Notes: generated by a model not told the origin, from the letters alone. Shown: positions 45,604-57,596, counted from the stretch's first letter. The stretch is DNA of 64,000 bases from Asterella californica (GCA_036924285.1 JAYKYS010000001.1:5288501-5352500), one strand, 5' to 3'. Numbers and translations are program-made.

Positions 45604-46075
45604 TGTCGTGCGCATACACATCGCTATACAACATACATCGTTGTCAGAGATATACCACACATACACATATACAAGTGTATCATAATGATAAACGATATGT
45701 ACTCCATACCAACCGACACAAAACAACCAGTAAAGTCGAGCCAAATCCACTCTGTGCTCGCAGCGAATCCAGATTGCATTCACCAAGACTATCCACCATA
45801 GCTAAGAGCTTGAAGGCCCAACTCGAAGAACTAAGATCTCCAAGTCTTACCTACGAAGTATATCCCTAGTGGGCTATCCCAAGAACTCGCCCTAACGGCA
45901 CTAACGGCCCTATCGGGATTAGTCACTCTACACTCGGCCAACCTAGCCGAGGTGCTAAGCTGACGTGATTGTTGTCATGCGCATACACATTGCTACACAA
46001 CATACATCACTGTCAGAGGTACACCACACATACACATAACACATGGACGATGTCGTACACATAGACAAGTGTATC
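45604..46075 (-). repeat. Pair of ~100-bp direct repeats, 369 bp apart
   Basis: The stretch TGTCGTGCGCATACACATCG (45604) recurs as TGTCATGCGCATACACATTG at 45973. Each is followed by similar ACAACATACATC and ACCACACATACACAT phrases. They lie on the 3' side of the minus-strand integrase-PHD relic and may be part of its LTR. Confidence 0.6.
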
Positions 46076-46124
46076 ACAATCGTCCTCCTAATTGACGGTT
46101 AGGTCCCTTTAACTCCATATAGTC

Positions 46125-46983
46125 TCATATCTCAACTACGTGATATACACCTTCATGGGTGCAAGGATCAGGAGACCGGGTGCTACATCGTCTCATCATT
46201 AGTCGTCTGTTGGCAATCCATACCACGCAAAGATCTAATCTGCTATCCTTGCTATATACATCAAGGACAAACTCACCGTCCAATGAATGACATTGAGAGG
46301 TGGAGTCAAACACGACATGTGCCAACCTCTCGAACAACCATCACACACCAACATACGGGTTGCTCCACCACCAAACCCACATAACATACACCTCAAACCC
46401 GCACGTACAACTGCTAAGCTTGGGTCAACGATACGACCGATGTTGAGAAGATGACATGACGTGCAATTACGCACATGGTCCTTTCAAACAACATCATCAC
46501 GGCCCTCTAACATGAGTACTCCAGAAGATAACACCTCACGCACTCATAAAATGGTGCATCTTGCGGTCACATCCAACATCATTGGTGCAGTCCACTGTAG
46601 ATAGATATAATCGCTAGGATGAAATCTGTGAATCAATGGCTGATAACCTCCTCCTCAAATAGTCGCATATCGCAATATGTCTCTATGCTGAGCAATCACT
46701 AGGTTCTCAAAACTCATAGGCATAACTCTTCGAAATGTCTCGACTCGTTGAGAACATGCTCTCACCTACATATCCGAATCATCGAGGTTCAGCACCTCAG
46801 CAGAATCACGACGAATGACCGAAGGTAGATCTGGATCTCGATCATATAATAGAAAATACGATGAGAAAGAAGCCAAAGACGCTTGTCGGCTAAAATGATA
46901 ACCCATAGCCAACCATGACCTGCACATCTCAATCTCCCAAGTGGTCCTTTTGCAAGCCATACTTGCACAATCCTCTCTTCATC
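46125..46983 (-). pseudogene. Integrase C-terminus fused to a PHD finger (retroelement pol relic)
   Basis: Reading leftward from 46960, the minus strand gives an integrase-type region (GYHFSRQASLASFS, LLYDRDPDLPSVIRRD). After a stop it continues with sequence of the same family (FENLVIAQHRDILRY, HPSDYIYLQ, REVLSSGVLMLEGRD). At 46474-46235 it encodes a PHD-like zinc finger: CMLC, then VCDGCSRGWHMSCLTPPL, with the Cys/His spacing and PPL phrase of PHD fingers. PHD fingers usually read histone H3 tails, so in a retroelement it could direct integration, as chromodomains do in chromoviruses. The order integrase then PHD is visible; the role is inference. Stops and frameshifts make it a relic. Confidence 0.7.
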
Positions 46984-46985
46984 GT

Positions 46986-47502
46986 TGTCGTGATGTAAAT
47001 CATTTCACATAGTAAATAATTCACCTCTTTGTCAGGAGTTAGTCTCTCTGAGTAAAGTTAAGACCTCAAAGAAGTCGATTCTGGAAGTTGCGAGCACTCA
47101 AACATTTGAAAACACCACGGCGTAAGTTTCTTGTGTTGATCATCATTGTCGTGTTACTTTGCAATTACATGTTACACTTCTACTCTGACAATTGAGTTTA
47201 GTAGTCTTAGAAAGAAGTTAGCTCAATATTGCTTCTAGTCCTTTATGCATTTGTTTGACACCTTTGCATATGATGTTAAATACTGTTATGTTATATATTT
47301 TGAATCTTAGTTGGTTGATAGTATGTTATTTATCTTGTTCAAGCATTCGTACGCTTGTGCAAGTGACTTCATACTTATCTATGATTGTTCAAAGTATAAA
47401 ACTTAACTTTACCACGTTGATAGAGTTTAATCTCATGGGTTGTACTTACATGTCACCCATGCCTGCTTTCTAGCTTGTTTAAGTTATCTTTCAGAGTTAC
47501 GT
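46986..47502 (+). mobile_element. Element-A-related LTR, left part (split by element B)
   Basis: It begins TGTCGTGATGTAAATC and follows the element-A LTR (CACCTCTTTGTCAGG, GTTAGTCTCTCTGAG) with many changes. At ACGT (47499-47502) it is interrupted by element B and resumes at 53983 with GTGTCATTTTACATGTCTTC. Confidence 0.75.
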
Positions 47503-49529
47503 TGTCGTGTTGTGGACCGGCTCCTACATGAAATTCAAACTTCGATGCTTGTCGCTCCAAAGACACTCATGAGAAGACAAGCTAGGCCCCAGCTTACGGA
47601 TTTTTGGCACAATCTCAAATCTCCATTTTCATCGCATAGATGGGTAGAGCTCCTTGTCAGCTTTCCATAGGCACTTTGTCTACTTCGTTTGGACGCCTAG
47701 TGGAGAAGTTACAAGACTCGAAAGATGGAGAAAATAAGCTAGGCTCCAGCTTACGGGTTTTTGGCACAACTTCAGATCTTCGTTTTTATCGCACCAGTGG
47801 ATAAAGCTCCTTGTCAGCTTTCCATAGGCACTTCATCTATTTCGTTTGGACGCCTAGTGGAGAAGTTACAAGACTCGAAAAATGGAGAAAACAAGCTAGG
47901 CTCCAGCTTACGGGCTTTTGGCGCAACTTCCGATCTTCACTTTCATCACATGGATGGGTAGAGCTCGTTGTCAGCTTTCCATGGGCATCTTGTTTACTTC
48001 GTTTGGACATCCAGGGAAGAAGTTATGCGATTCGAAAGAAGGTAAAATCAAGTTAGGCCCCTAGTTACTTGCTGACTGGGTATTCAAAGCTTCAGGCGTT
48101 ATATCAAAGACGCAAGGGGCCTGCTTCTTATTATTCAAGATTCAGGGGAGAACTGTACGTACAGAGACTGTTGCAAGGGGGGTGTTTAAGGGGCTAGCTT
48201 GCGTCTGCGACCTGTCAACGGACGGTTCGGGAGATTTAGGAGTCCAATGCAAGCGCGCAAGGCGTCGTTGGGTTCAGATCTATGCAGGATACGCACTAGT
48301 TCAAACGGTTTGGGAAGAGACGGATCGGGGAGTGTGTACTGAGAGAAATTGAGACGCAGGAAGCAGATTTGAGGTTTTCAATTACATGTGAAGGAGAGTT
48401 GGACCGTTCGGACCGTTCCGGAGTCCAAACTTGCTGTCCTTGGATCCAACGGGATCAGAACACCGAGTTCTACAGGAAATTGAAGACGATATCAGTTTTC
48501 ATCGGGCGGTTTGGAAGTTCTGAGTGAAATTGGCTCGCAGGGAAGCGCTTACATCAGATTTTCGTTCACCTGCGACCTGAGGTTGGGCTGTTCTTCGCGA
48601 TCGGTGAGCCAAGCTCTTCGTTCTTGGTGCCTACGCGATGAGGGAGTCTTCATCTACTCATAGGAGAAGACTGTACGTGAATTGGATTGTTGGTTTGAGC
48701 GTGGTGAGCAAGTTTGAGCCGCAGGGAGCTGATTTACGTCAGTTTTTTGCAACCTGCGACCAAATTTCTTGTGTGGTTTTGCAAGGGGAACTCCAAACGG
48801 CTTGTTTGGAGTCTCGTTGGGTTCAGGGTAGCTAGATCTATCTGCCAAGGAAGACAGATATCAGTTTGGACGATCCGTTTGTGCGGTGTGAGCGGTTTTA
48901 AGCCGCAGGGAGGAGTTTTTGAAGGTTCGGTCATCTGCGACCGAAAATCGGCGATATCTCGACTATCGGCAGTCGGATCTGAAGGTTTCTTGGGTTAACG
49001 GAGTCAGCGGAGGAGACCCTATCGACATCTGAAGTCCGTCTAGCGAAAGGAAGAAGTCTACAGATAGGCCTTTTTCGGTTTCTTCGCTAGGGATTTTTCT
49101 CTTTTAAGTACGTTAGAGTTCTGGTTGGCTGTATACAGCTTGTGGTAGCTAGCTTTAGCTAAGAGCTTATACATGGATGTGGTTTGGACTTGGATTTGGA
49201 TCGTGTGATACTGTTGTGGCTCTGTTTGTTAGCAAAGAGAAGCTTCTCTTGCTTTGAGCTACGCTTCGGTGGTTTTGGGTCAGGGTTGCGATTCAAGGGT
49301 TGTTTTCAGGGGCTTTTGAAGTAGGTTACAGACCGCTCTGGTCTGTTTTTCAATTCTGTGCTCTTAGGAGAAAGAACCGGTAGTGTACATATATTTGGAG
49401 TGTATATATCGCAGCGTTCGTTTTTGTGGTTGTTTTTCTCTGTCTTGTCTCTGTTTCAGCACACAACATCTCCACAGCCAGGAACCTCGCGTTTTCCTGG
49501 ACATCCTTCACGCAATATCCGACACGATA
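47503..49529 (+). repeat. Element B 5' LTR (2027 bp)
   Basis: It starts TGTCGTGTTG and ends CGACACGATA. It is the same family as the LTR at 2402-4239 but with the ~200-bp segment that copy lacks. Confidence 0.9.
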
Positions 49530-49533
49530 TAGG

Positions 49534-49549
49534 TGGTGAACTCGACGTG
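49534..49549 (+). other. Candidate primer-binding site of element B
   Basis: TGGTGAACTCGACGTG begins four bases after the 5' LTR. The leading TGG fits a tRNA CCA end. I cannot name the tRNA. It differs from the site in element A. Confidence 0.45.
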
Positions 49550-49631
49550 AAGGTCCGTGGTGGAGATATTTCTGTGTTAGAACCGGACAGAAGAGATCAG
49601 CAATCATGAACGAGGATGAGGATGGATTTGG

Positions 49632-51299
49632 TTGTTCGGGAGGATGTTGTGGACCTGGGATGATGAATTTGTAGACGGTTGGATCATGGAGGATGGGAGG
49701 ATGGGACGAGCCATGACTATGGACGGGATGGACGGATCAGAGGGTATACCAGGGATGCAGTTGGATGCAGCAACTGCACGATTGTTTCAAGCCTTCACTT
49801 TGTTTATGCGACAAGAGCAAGAGAACCAACAAAAGGAAGCTTTGGGGAAGAAGGCGCTTGGAAAGGTGATCGACAAGTTTGGTCTATTTGCTGGGAGAGA
49901 CATCTCTGAGTACTTGAGATGTTACAAGATGGATATGGATTTGGATCAGGTATCGGAGAAGGAGATGATCGAGACATTTGAACTCGCTGCGGTGCCTGAG
50001 ATAAGGGAGCATGTGAAGGGTCTAGCAAAGCGTTTTGGGAAGAACTGGGATACATTTTCACATGTGCTGATGGAGGAGTATTTCTTGGGGAACTCAGATC
50101 GAGTAACCAAGAAATCGTTTTTGGAATGGATCAACAGATCCAGCAAGGGTTTACAGCCTACCGAGCTGTTAAAGGAGTTTGAGAGACAATTCTCTCAACT
50201 ACCTCGGGTGGACAAGCTAACCTTGGAGAGCTACAAGACGGAGCTGTTTCTTCAAGCTGCGGATGAACCATGGCAGGAACAGTTGGAGCTACTTCTGGAG
50301 GATGAGGATGAAGAAGAAGGGTTAACAAGAAATTGGGAGATTGTGCATGAAGCTGTTGAGCTTCTTGTCTGGAGACATACAAGGGAAAGGGTTACAAGGT
50401 TGACACCTGCAGTGCTGACTACCACACCAGTTCAGGTAGTATCTGAGATTCAACTTCCAGTTGTGGTTGTAGAGGAGAAAGATCCAACCATCGAGGACCT
50501 ACAGCAAGAGATGCAAGATCTGCAAGCTAAGGTTACTAGGTTGGAGGATAAGGGATCGTCGATCAAGATGGAGCTTGTACCCAAACCAGCTTGGGTACAT
50601 CACTGTCTGTGGTGTGATAGTACTGATCATCAGCGGGACGATTGCATCGACTTTACAGAGTCTTTGCAACGAGAGGTAATTTCTTGGGAGGATGGAAAGG
50701 TTACATTCACAAGTACGGGTACTCTCCTTCAAGCCAACGTTGGTAAAGGAGGGATGAAGAAGTTTGTGGATGATTACTTTGCGGCACATGCAGTTGTAGC
50801 TATCGAAGCTACAAGTTATGGTGCTAGGGTGGAGGAGATTGAGCATGATCTCCATAAGAATGATTTGGATGAACACGTGGATCCAAGCGAGCTCAGGTTG
50901 GATACTGCATCTATGATGCAGAGCGAGAAGAAGAGACAAGAAGAGACTTCTTCAGGAAAGCAAGCTGGGGAGGATAAGGTTCAACAGGAAACTATTCTTC
51001 TTGAACATGCAATGGAGGACGATCCTTCACAACCGGAGGAGATGGTTGGGATGCAGACAGTGGACATGGTTGATCTGGTTTCAGACAAACAACAACCAGA
51101 TGCAGAGATGATGACGATGGATGTGAAGGGAGGTTGGGAGGAGTGCATTCGAGATGCAAAGGTTGGGTTCTTATCACGGAAGGTTTTAGGTGCGGCTACA
51201 ACAAGAGTCCATGATGTCATCATTGACATCATCAAGGACGGACATGCTGAGGGCGAAAGAGAGTGGACGAATGCTCTCGAGGCTACGGGTATAGGATGA
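49632..51299 (+). CDS. Element B Gag (555 aa)
   Basis: The frame opens at 49632; later in-frame ATGs at 49686 and 49713 are alternatives. A separate 22-codon frame from ATG 49606 overlaps the start. Residues ~75-230 form a capsid-like region homologous to element A Gag (FAGRDISEYL, ETFELAAVPEIREHV, LTLESYKTELFLQAA). One CCHC knuckle lies at ~327-340 (C-LW-C-DSTD-H-QRDD-C). A long acidic tail ends with DVIIDIIKDG, a phrase also in element A before its protease. No protease or reverse transcriptase follows. The protein could package its own RNA while enzymes come from elsewhere. The open frame and near-identical LTRs suggest it was recently under selection or recently copied. Confidence 0.85.
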   Translation: MFGRMLWTWDDEFVDGWIMEDGRMGRAMTMDGMDGSEGIPGMQLDAATARLFQAFTLFMRQEQENQQKEALGKKALGKVIDKFGLFAGRDISEYLRCYKMDMDLDQVSEKEMIETFELAAVPEIREHVKGLAKRFGKNWDTFSHVLMEEYFLGNSDRVTKKSFLEWINRSSKGLQPTELLKEFERQFSQLPRVDKLTLESYKTELFLQAADEPWQEQLELLLEDEDEEEGLTRNWEIVHEAVELLVWRHTRERVTRLTPAVLTTTPVQVVSEIQLPVVVVEEKDPTIEDLQQEMQDLQAKVTRLEDKGSSIKMELVPKPAWVHHCLWCDSTDHQRDDCIDFTESLQREVISWEDGKVTFTSTGTLLQANVGKGGMKKFVDDYFAAHAVVAIEATSYGARVEEIEHDLHKNDLDEHVDPSELRLDTASMMQSEKKRQEETSSGKQAGEDKVQQETILLEHAMEDDPSQPEEMVGMQTVDMVDLVSDKQQPDAEMMTMDVKGGWEECIRDAKVGFLSRKVLGAATTRVHDVIIDIIKDGHAEGEREWTNALEATGIG

Positions 51300-51955
51300 T
51301 GGGTAAGGATGGCTTACAGGGGAGAAGCCATTGCTGAAGATGATTTGGGTTGAGTGAATGATGCTTGAGAGGTTGTAAGGATTTTCAGAAGAAGAGATCA
51401 GGGAGGATGATGGTTGAGGAGGATATCATTGTACAGCGAGACAATGATGGTTGCAGTTGATGATTTTGGTTGCAGCAGTGTGGTTTTTTTTTTTTTTTCA
51501 GAAAAACAAAAAGAAAGAGTTGGATACGTACAACGACATGTACATGCTTGAGATTGAGGGTTACAGTCAGGATACGGGTGATGATTGGCAGGATGGGGGA
51601 TGTCTACTACGACACTTGGGTTACAAACCTCAACGGTGAGGTTCTACAGGATAGATGGAAGTCAATTCTATGGTATGATGGGTTATTCTTTCTATGTCTT
51701 CGCATATTGAAGATGTGTAGATCTAGAGGGGGTGATTGGATGGGAGGTTCGAGGTGAAGGTCGATGAGCATGGATCTAGGGAGGATCATGGCAGGGTAGC
51801 AACTTCAAGATGACGATCGAGTTGCAGACTTGAGGATGAGGTTGATTGAGATGGGAGAGAGGATAACATGATGGGAATGAGTGTGCGTGCCGGTCCACTC
51901 CTTGGTTGGTATCTCTGGTGCATAGCAGAGGATGCACAGGTTTGGAGGGGATGGA
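51300..51955 (+). other. Element B 3' untranslated interior with integrase-tail remnant and polypurine tract
   Basis: A T-run (51483-51498) and purine-rich DNA lead to a remnant of the family-B integrase C-terminus near 51807-51870. The sequence TTGGTTGGTATCTCTGGTGC, shared with 2347-2366, follows. The polypurine tract (GGTTTGGAGGGGATGGA) ends at 51955. Confidence 0.65.
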
Positions 51956-53982
51956 TGTCGTGTTGTGGACCGGCTCCTACATGAAATTCAAACTTTGATG
52001 CTTGTCGCTCCAAAGACACTCATGAGAAGACAAGCTAGGCCCCAGCTTACGGATTTTTGGCACAATCTCAAATCTCCATTTTCATCGCATAGATGGGTAG
52101 AGCTCCTTGTCAGCTTTCCATAGGCACTTTGTCTACTTCGTTTGGACGCCTAGTGGAGAAGTTACAAGACTCGAAAGATGGAGAAAATAAGCTAGGCTCC
52201 AGCTTACGGGTTTTTGGCACAACTTCGGATCTTCGTTTTTATCGCACCAGTGGATAAAGCTCCTTGTCAGCTTTCCATAGGCACTTCATCTACTTCGTTT
52301 GGACGTCTAGTGGAGAAGTTACAGGACTCGAAAGATGGAGAAAACAAGCTAGGCTCCAGCTTACGGGCTTTTGGCGCAACTTCCGATCTTCACTTTCATC
52401 ACATGGATGGGTAGAGCTCGTTGTCAGCTTTCCATGGGCATCTTGTTTACTTCGTTTGGACATCCAGGGAAGAAGTTATGCGATTCGAAAGAAGGTAAAA
52501 TCAAGCTAGGCCCCTAGTTACTTGCTGACTGGGTATTCAAAGCTTCAGGCGTTATATCAAAGACGCAAGGGGCCTGCTTCTTATTATTCAAGATTCAGGG
52601 GAGAACTGTACGTACAGAGACTGTTGCAAGGGGGGTGTTTAAGGGGCTAGCTTGCGTTTGCGACCTGTCAACGGACGGTTCGGGAGATTTAGGAGTCCAA
52701 TGCAAGCGCGCAAGGCGTCGTTGGGTTCAGATCTGTGCAGGCTACACACTGGTTCAAACGGTTTGGGAAGAGACGGATCGGGGAGTGTGTACTGAGAGAA
52801 ATTGAGACGCAGGAAGCAGATTTGAGGTTTTCAATTACATGTGAAGGAGAGTTGGACCGTTCGGACCGTTCCGGAGTCCAAACTTGCTGTCCTTGGATCC
52901 AACGGGATCAGAACACCGAGTTCTACAGGAAATTGAAGACGATATCAGTTTTCATCGGGCGGTTTGGAAGTTCTGAGTGAAATTGGCTCGCAGGGAAGCG
53001 CTTACATCAGATTTTCGTTCACCTGCGACCTGAGGTTGGGCTGTTCTTCGCGATCGGTGAGCCAAGCTCTTCGTTCTTGGTGCCTACGCGATGAGGGAGT
53101 CTTCATCTACTCATAGGAGAAGACTGTACGTGAATTGGATTGTTGGTTTGAGCGTGGTGAGCAAGTTTGAGCCGCATGGAGCTGATTTACGTCAGTTTTT
53201 TGCAACCTGCGACCAAATTTCTTGTGTGGTTTTGCAAGGGGAACTCCAAACGGCTTGTTTGGAGTCTCGTTGGGTTCAGGGTAGCTAGATCTATCTGCCA
53301 AGGAAGACAGATATCAGTTTGGACGATCCGTTTGTGCGGTGTGAGCGGTTTTAAGCCGCAGGGAGGAGTTTTTGAAGGTTCGGTCATCTGCGACCGAAAA
53401 TCGGCGATATCTCGACTATCGGAAGTCGGATCTGAAGGTTTCTTGGGTTAACGGAGTCAGCGGAGGAGACCCTATCGACATCTGAAGTCCGTCTAGCGAA
53501 AGGAAGAAGTCTACAGATAGGCCTTTTTCGGTTTCTTCGCTAGGGATTTTTCTCTTTTAAGTACGTTAGAGTTCTGGTTGGCTGTATACAGCTTGTGGTA
53601 GCTAGCTTTAGCTAAGAGCTTATACATGGATGTGGTTTGGACTTGGGTTTGGATCGTGTGATACTGTTGTGGCTCTGTTTGTTAGCAAAGAGAAGCTTCT
53701 CTTGCTTTGAGCTACGCTTCGGTGGTTTTGGGTCAGGGTTGCGATTCAAGGGTTGTTTTCAGGGGCTTTTGAAGTAGGTTACAGACCGCTCTGGTCTGTT
53801 TTTCAATTCTGTGCTCTTAGGAGAAAGAACCGGTAGTGTACATATATTTGGAGTGTATATATCGCAGCGTTCGTTTTTGTGGTTGTTTTTCTCTGTCTTG
53901 TCTCTGTTTCAGCACACAACATCTCCACAGCCAGGAACCTCGCGTTTTCCTGGACATCCTTCACGCAATATCCGACACGATA
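51956..53982 (+). repeat. Element B 3' LTR (2027 bp)
   Basis: It is identical in length to the 5' LTR; about 16 substitutions were noted by eye. The ACGT duplication follows. Confidence 0.9.
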
Positions 53983-53986
53983 ACGT

Positions 53987-54032
53987 GTCATTTTACATGT
54001 CTTCGAGGGTAGTTCAAGATTTACGTTAGGTC
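53987..54032 (+). mobile_element. Element-A-related LTR, right part
   Basis: GTGTCATTTTACATGTCTTC matches element A at 10966-10985 and continues the LTR split at 47502. Similarity ends near 54030, where minus-strand gag sequence begins, so this LTR is truncated. Confidence 0.65.
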
Positions 54033-55100
54033 TTCTGCCCACCAAGTCCTCCAACACCTCCTTGGGATCGTGACTGTTCAACACGATCCTTACCACCACC
54101 ACCATCATGCAGTTGCGTAGCCTATGATCCTCGAGAAGAGGTGGTCGCTCCATGTGGTGCCTCCCCGCTGAACCTAGCAATCACCACCCTCTCCTCCATC
54201 ATGTTGAGCTCAATCCGCTCAACCAACCAAAGACAGCCGTCAATGTTATAACGATGTCTCTAAGGAGAATCGCATCTCGAACTCTCCTACGCAGCTCTCG
54301 ATCTAGTATCTTGTATCAGAACTGGACTGCATGTGCTTCCATTACCTCTTGGATAACGCTGATCAACCGCCTGATGCGAATAAACGCCTAGCGTAAGCTC
54401 TCTCTAGTCTTCCATTGAAACTCCTACAGACTCCTCAACTTGTCGGTCCGCACACCCTTATAGTTCTTCCTCAAACACTCGAAGAACTAAACCACAGGGT
54501 TAAACCCTGAGGGTATCTCGCTCATAGTATCACTTGCTCCACTACTAGTGGATGCACCACTGGTAGAAGGTACTCTGCCACCCGTGGATGTACCACTACC
54601 ACTGACATCTGACCTCGCAGTTGCTATGCATCTCGAAACTACATCAATAGTGATAGAAACGTAGTTGGGAGACCAATGTTATCTCCACAACTCAATCTCC
54701 ACACTGTAGTCTCGTCTGAACTCATGATAATCGTCCATCGGCGATCCCTCTAGGTGTTGGAACAAACCTTTCTATGCCATGAAAGGTGTGAACAACTGTG
54801 GGTTTTGCATCTGCTGCAGATCGCATCAACTGCCAAACTCCTAGATGAAGTTATTCAGCTCAATGATACTCACCGTACCCAAGTATTGTCGAGATCTCTT
54901 CGTGATCCCATAGATCTTGTCCATGTCCCACAACAACGATGTGACGACACTAGACTCATCATCAGAAAATGCAATGTATGCGTCTGACTCGTCCTCTGCA
55001 ATGATGTAGGTAGTCGATATCTCATCCCACTCCGTGTATACCACACGTGGAGCCCGAGTTCTAAGCATTGTCGTCCTTCGGCCTCCTTAAACTTCGAAAC
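54033..55100 (-). pseudogene. Gag relic of a minus-strand Ty3/gypsy element
   Basis: The longest frame (55068-54841) starts MLRTRAPRVVYTEWDE and contains IAEDESDAYIAFSDDESS. Further left, in shifted frames, come DDYHEFRRDYSVEIE-type phrases (~54740-54690) and a Ser/Thr-rich stretch (~54500-54620). From memory of related elements this is the Gag that goes with the integrase-PHD pol at 46.1-47.0 kb. The order on the minus strand (gag at right, integrase at left) fits a single element later split by insertions. Frameshifts and stops are frequent. Confidence 0.5.
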
Positions 55101-55109
55101 GTCATAAGT

Positions 55110-55363
55110 CTCTCCTCATGTATCAGTTCGAATTGATTTTTTGACTCAAATAAATCATATGACGAGATCTTTAATTTTCTACAAAAGAATTAGTACCAAC
55201 TTGGAGTATCATTGATGTCATCTCGCTATCCCGAGACTTAGAGGGTCGCAACTGAATTCGTACTAGTGACCCGACAACTCGAAGGTGAGTTAGTCACTCT
55301 GAGAGACTAACTTATAACTGAGAGGTGAATTATTTACTATGTGAAATAATTCACATCACGATA
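55110..55363 (-). mobile_element. LTR-like terminus related to element A, minus strand
   Basis: On the minus strand from 55363 it reads TATCGTGATGTGAATTATTT, followed by the CACCTCT and GTTAGTCTCTC phrases of the element-A LTR start. It is bordered on the right by ACGT (55364-55367). It may be the 5' LTR of the gag relic at its left. The inner boundary is uncertain. Confidence 0.55.
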
Positions 55364-55367
55364 ACGT

Positions 55368-57566
55368 CAGAGACGTAGTGATCATTCAATCGAACTTCAA
55401 TCTTTGAGGTCCTAGTGCATGTCTCAGAAGCATGCACATCCACCACACCAACTCTCACATACTTTGATGTCTTGCTCTTGGGTTTCTTCTTCTTACTTCT
55501 CTTAGAACTCAGTCCTCCTCTAAGTTCCTTTCGTAAATGAAGGTTGAGTGCAATCAACTGTCCAATCGTGATGTTGGCTTTAAGAACAACCACGTCTTCA
55601 ATCACATCTTATCTAGCTTGAGAAGATGAAATAGTGAAATCTGTCATCTCCAGCTTCCTTCTTGGCTCCCTTAGTGTACTCAAAATATTACTCGAGCGAG
55701 TACTTCTACTTGATGACTCCTCCATGAAAATTGATTCACCAAAAAATCGAATTCTTTTTTTCTTTTTTGAACTAGAAGCTCCATCGGTGCACGAGAAGAG
55801 TTCGAGCTCTCTCCCTTCTCATAAATAGGATCTCGCACTACATCAATAATAACCACTCTCTTGTCTCGTGCTTGTGATGGATTTCTTCCACCAACATTGA
55901 TTCTGACAGTTTCACTACCTCTTGCTCTGTTGTTAAGACAATTTCGTTGAACATCCACAGAACATCCACAAGTCTAGCATGTGATTCTCCAAAATTATCT
56001 TGGTTGCCTCCAAATTTATCTTGATTTCCTCGGTTAGAATTGTTGTCGTAATCTCTTTGACCTCCTCGTCCACCTTTGTTCCTCCATTCTCGTAATTACA
56101 CCACGTTTATCTTGACATCAGCAAGAGTATCGATGATGCTCTTCAACTTGGCATGAAAATCTGAGGTGGTAGTAGACATTGCTGTAGTGACAAACGGTCT
56201 TGACAGCATTTTTGAAATAGGAGTTGACGTTTGAAACGATCACCAATTGTGATGGTGCAGATGCTATCGTTGTGACTACACCAAGAGTTGGAGTTGACAC
56301 CAAAGTGACATGATGAGGTTGGATAAGATCCTCTTCATCCAAAGTCTCCTCCGTATTTGTCGTAATCTTGATGATCTCTGCTTTGATTGTTGGCTTCTCA
56401 TATCTCACTTGAGTTCGAATTGAAGGCCTTAACCCCCCATCAAGTTTATTGGTCAGTATTGCTCCAATTCTCGCCATCGTTAGCTCCACATTGTCTCCAC
56501 TCTTTTGTAGGACCGTTTGAAACCGTTGCTCCAACTTATCCATCCTTTCGGCATACTACCGTATTTTCTCGTTATCTCGTTGAGTTTCTCATAACTCTCC
56601 TCTCAAAAAAACTCTTTGATGAGTGCGTTACTCAACGTCTCTCATGTGTCCTCACCTGTCTCATGTGTTTTGCTCTTCACTCGATCTTCATACCATGTAA
56701 GAGAAAAATCTTCTAAAAACTCTAGCAGTAACAACACCCACTCTTTCTTCCTTCTCACATTATTTTTAATGCAACCTTTCTTGAAATCTTGAACAAACGG
56801 CTCTATATCTTCATTTCTTTCTCGTGAAACATTGATAATTTTCCCATCTTGTAACTACTCTTTGTGCTCTTCTAATCTTTGCGTAATAAGGACTCGCTAA
56901 AAGAGTACGAATGTAACCAATTTCATTCAAGAATAAACTACCATAGATAAAATGAAAAATATAGTTGTAACAACACCTCATGTGTCATTTTTTCTCCCAA
57001 GATAATCATGAGCGAGAGTCACATTACCGTCTCCTCCATCATCCAAATGACGATCCTCATCACAACGCAGCCAAGTCCTCTTTTGAAGTCGACAACTTCT
57101 CCATCTCGACTCTCTAAGTCTCGTCCAATTACTCGACTATTGACATATGTAGAGCGACTAGATCTACGTATTTTTGTCCTCTTGAAAAATCACCCACTCC
57201 ACAACTTGGACAAAGATTCTCTCCTAAGAGATGAATTGGTGGAAGATGGACCCACTCGAAGACTCAAATCAATAAACTCTTGTTTCTCTTTGACTCTCTC
57301 TACTCTGATCCTAGTGGACAATTCACTACTTTATGTCTCACTCCTCTACAAAAATAACACCATGAGTCGATTTCTACTCTTCTCCTCGAAGCTCCAACTT
57401 GAGTTTTTACGCTAGTGTTTTTAAACTCAACCGTAATCTCTCTCGAGTTCTCTCCGACGCTTACTATGACATCTAAACCTTGAGGAAGGTTTCTAAGTCT
57501 AACTTTTGAATCCTTTGAACTTTCACTCATGTTGTTGCAACTTCTCAACCATTGAGTGGACAACAT
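55368..57566 (-). pseudogene. Family-C gag-protease relic
   Basis: From right to left: a CCHC knuckle frame (57566-57300; C-YF-C-RGVR-H-KVVN-C), a helical stretch (56543-56118; MDKLEQRFQTVLQKSGDNVE), a Gly/Asn-rich region (~56090-55990), and KEFDFLVNQFSWRSHQVEVLARV (55760-55690 in broken frame). Last comes a pre-protease region (VVVLKANITIGQLIALNLHLRKEL at ~55600-55530, ending NDHYVSDVIV). The protease active site should follow at once, but the sequence is cut by the insertion bordered by ACGT at 55364. Several stops and frameshifts show decay. Confidence 0.55.
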
Positions 57567-57596
57567 ACCTAGGAAAAAAACAAATCTACATAATTT

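Larger units (their letters stand above)
47499..53986 (+). mobile_element. Element B: non-autonomous LTR retrotransposon with gag only
   Basis: Two LTRs of exactly 2027 bp (47503-49529 and 51956-53982), about 99% identical by eye, flank a 2.4-kb interior. ACGT is duplicated at 47499-47502 and 53983-53986. Joining the flanks at one ACGT restores an element-A-type LTR sequence, which proves the insertion. The interior has a primer-site candidate, a gag frame, and then a short piece of the integrase tail (LQDDDRVADLRMR phrase, ~51807) before the polypurine tract. It therefore arose from an autonomous family-B element by deletion of nearly all of pol. Confidence 0.9.

Noticed and set aside
45604..46075. 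Direct repeats as a CRISPR array
   Set aside because: Only two long units 369 bp apart in a plant-type context; not a CRISPR.
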